From: Blastomussa wellsi
Lineage: Eukaryota > Cnidaria > Anthozoa > Scleractinia > Plerogyridae
Direction of reading: 5' to 3'
DNA length: 64,000 nucleotides
NCBI GenBank assembly: GCA_947652115.1
Contig: OX393572.1
Span: 16,827,771-16,891,770, forward strand
Part shown: piece by piece, positions 63,868-64,000 of the stretch
Layout of the letters: every line of letters starts with the position of its first letter
How positions within the stretch are numbered: the stretch's first letter is position 1
Made by a program: the position numbers and the translations under genes
Notes under the pieces: generated by a model
Database searches by the model: none
What the model was told of the DNA's origin: nothing
What the model saw: only the letters and a program-made list of their open reading frames with translations

Positions 63868-64000
63868 TCAGAAATGACTTTAAAACTTCATCACAGTTTC
63901 ATCGATAGAATATGCCGACATATAAACCATGGTTGCTGTTGAGGTCGGGTCTCATGAAAGTGGCAGCAGCTGAGATGATATATATTTCACCATCATCTTC

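Overview
This window reads as nuclear DNA of an invertebrate animal. It is AT-rich, its genes are split by GT-AG introns, and the introns are packed with transposable elements. Penelope-like elements with GIY-YIG endonucleases and hammerhead ribozyme motifs, a DIRS element, tRNA-headed SINEs and many foldback MITEs suggest a cnidarian, probably an anthozoan such as a coral. That placement is an inference from repeat content, not a search result.

Three protein-coding genes can be assembled exon by exon. (1) Minus strand, 24814 to 127: a complete 17-exon, 552-residue MAGUK of the MPP2/MPP6 (PALS2, fly Varicose) type, with two L27 domains, PDZ, SH3, HOOK and guanylate-kinase-like domains. (2) Plus strand, about 25.5 to 30.7 kb: a myotubularin-related pseudophosphatase of the MTMR10/11/12 group, divergent from gene 1. 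(3) Minus strand, 57432 to 35333: a second p55-type MAGUK (MPP3/4/7- and PALS1-like) with 16 exons visible and the 5' start not found. The two MAGUKs are paralogs: their exons correspond one to one, several with identical lengths (119, 84, 132, 44, 81 and 203 nt). They probably act as membrane-associated polarity or junction scaffolds. A weak plus-strand exon chain lies at 58.8-61.2 kb, and a PIF/Harbinger-like transposase fragment lies at 63.6-63.9 kb.

The rest is mostly mobile and repeated DNA. 0.5-6.8 kb: a SINE, a nested Penelope palindrome plus LINE, and several inverted-repeat elements. 10.9-11.6 kb: a Penelope 3' end. 12.6-14.3 kb: 28 exact-length copies of a 59-bp unit. 15.4-16.5 kb: a foldback element. 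16.74-18.6 kb: about 31 copies of a unit that contains the 3' splice site and first 44 coding bases of the neighbouring MAGUK exon. 28.3-29.4 kb: a hAT-like element inside the myotubularin gene. 32.8-35.3 kb: a TTAA-flanked MITE and a decayed LINE. 39.5-41.3 kb: a DIRS remnant. 48.6-53.3 kb: a nearly full DIRS element broken by a small MITE. 55.3-57.0 kb: a 72-bp minisatellite and two tail-outward Penelope ends, each with a well-formed hammerhead ribozyme.

The observations most worth follow-up are the amplified splice-acceptor minisatellite, the paired hammerheads, the nested insertions with clear target duplications, and the conserved exon architecture of the two MAGUKs.
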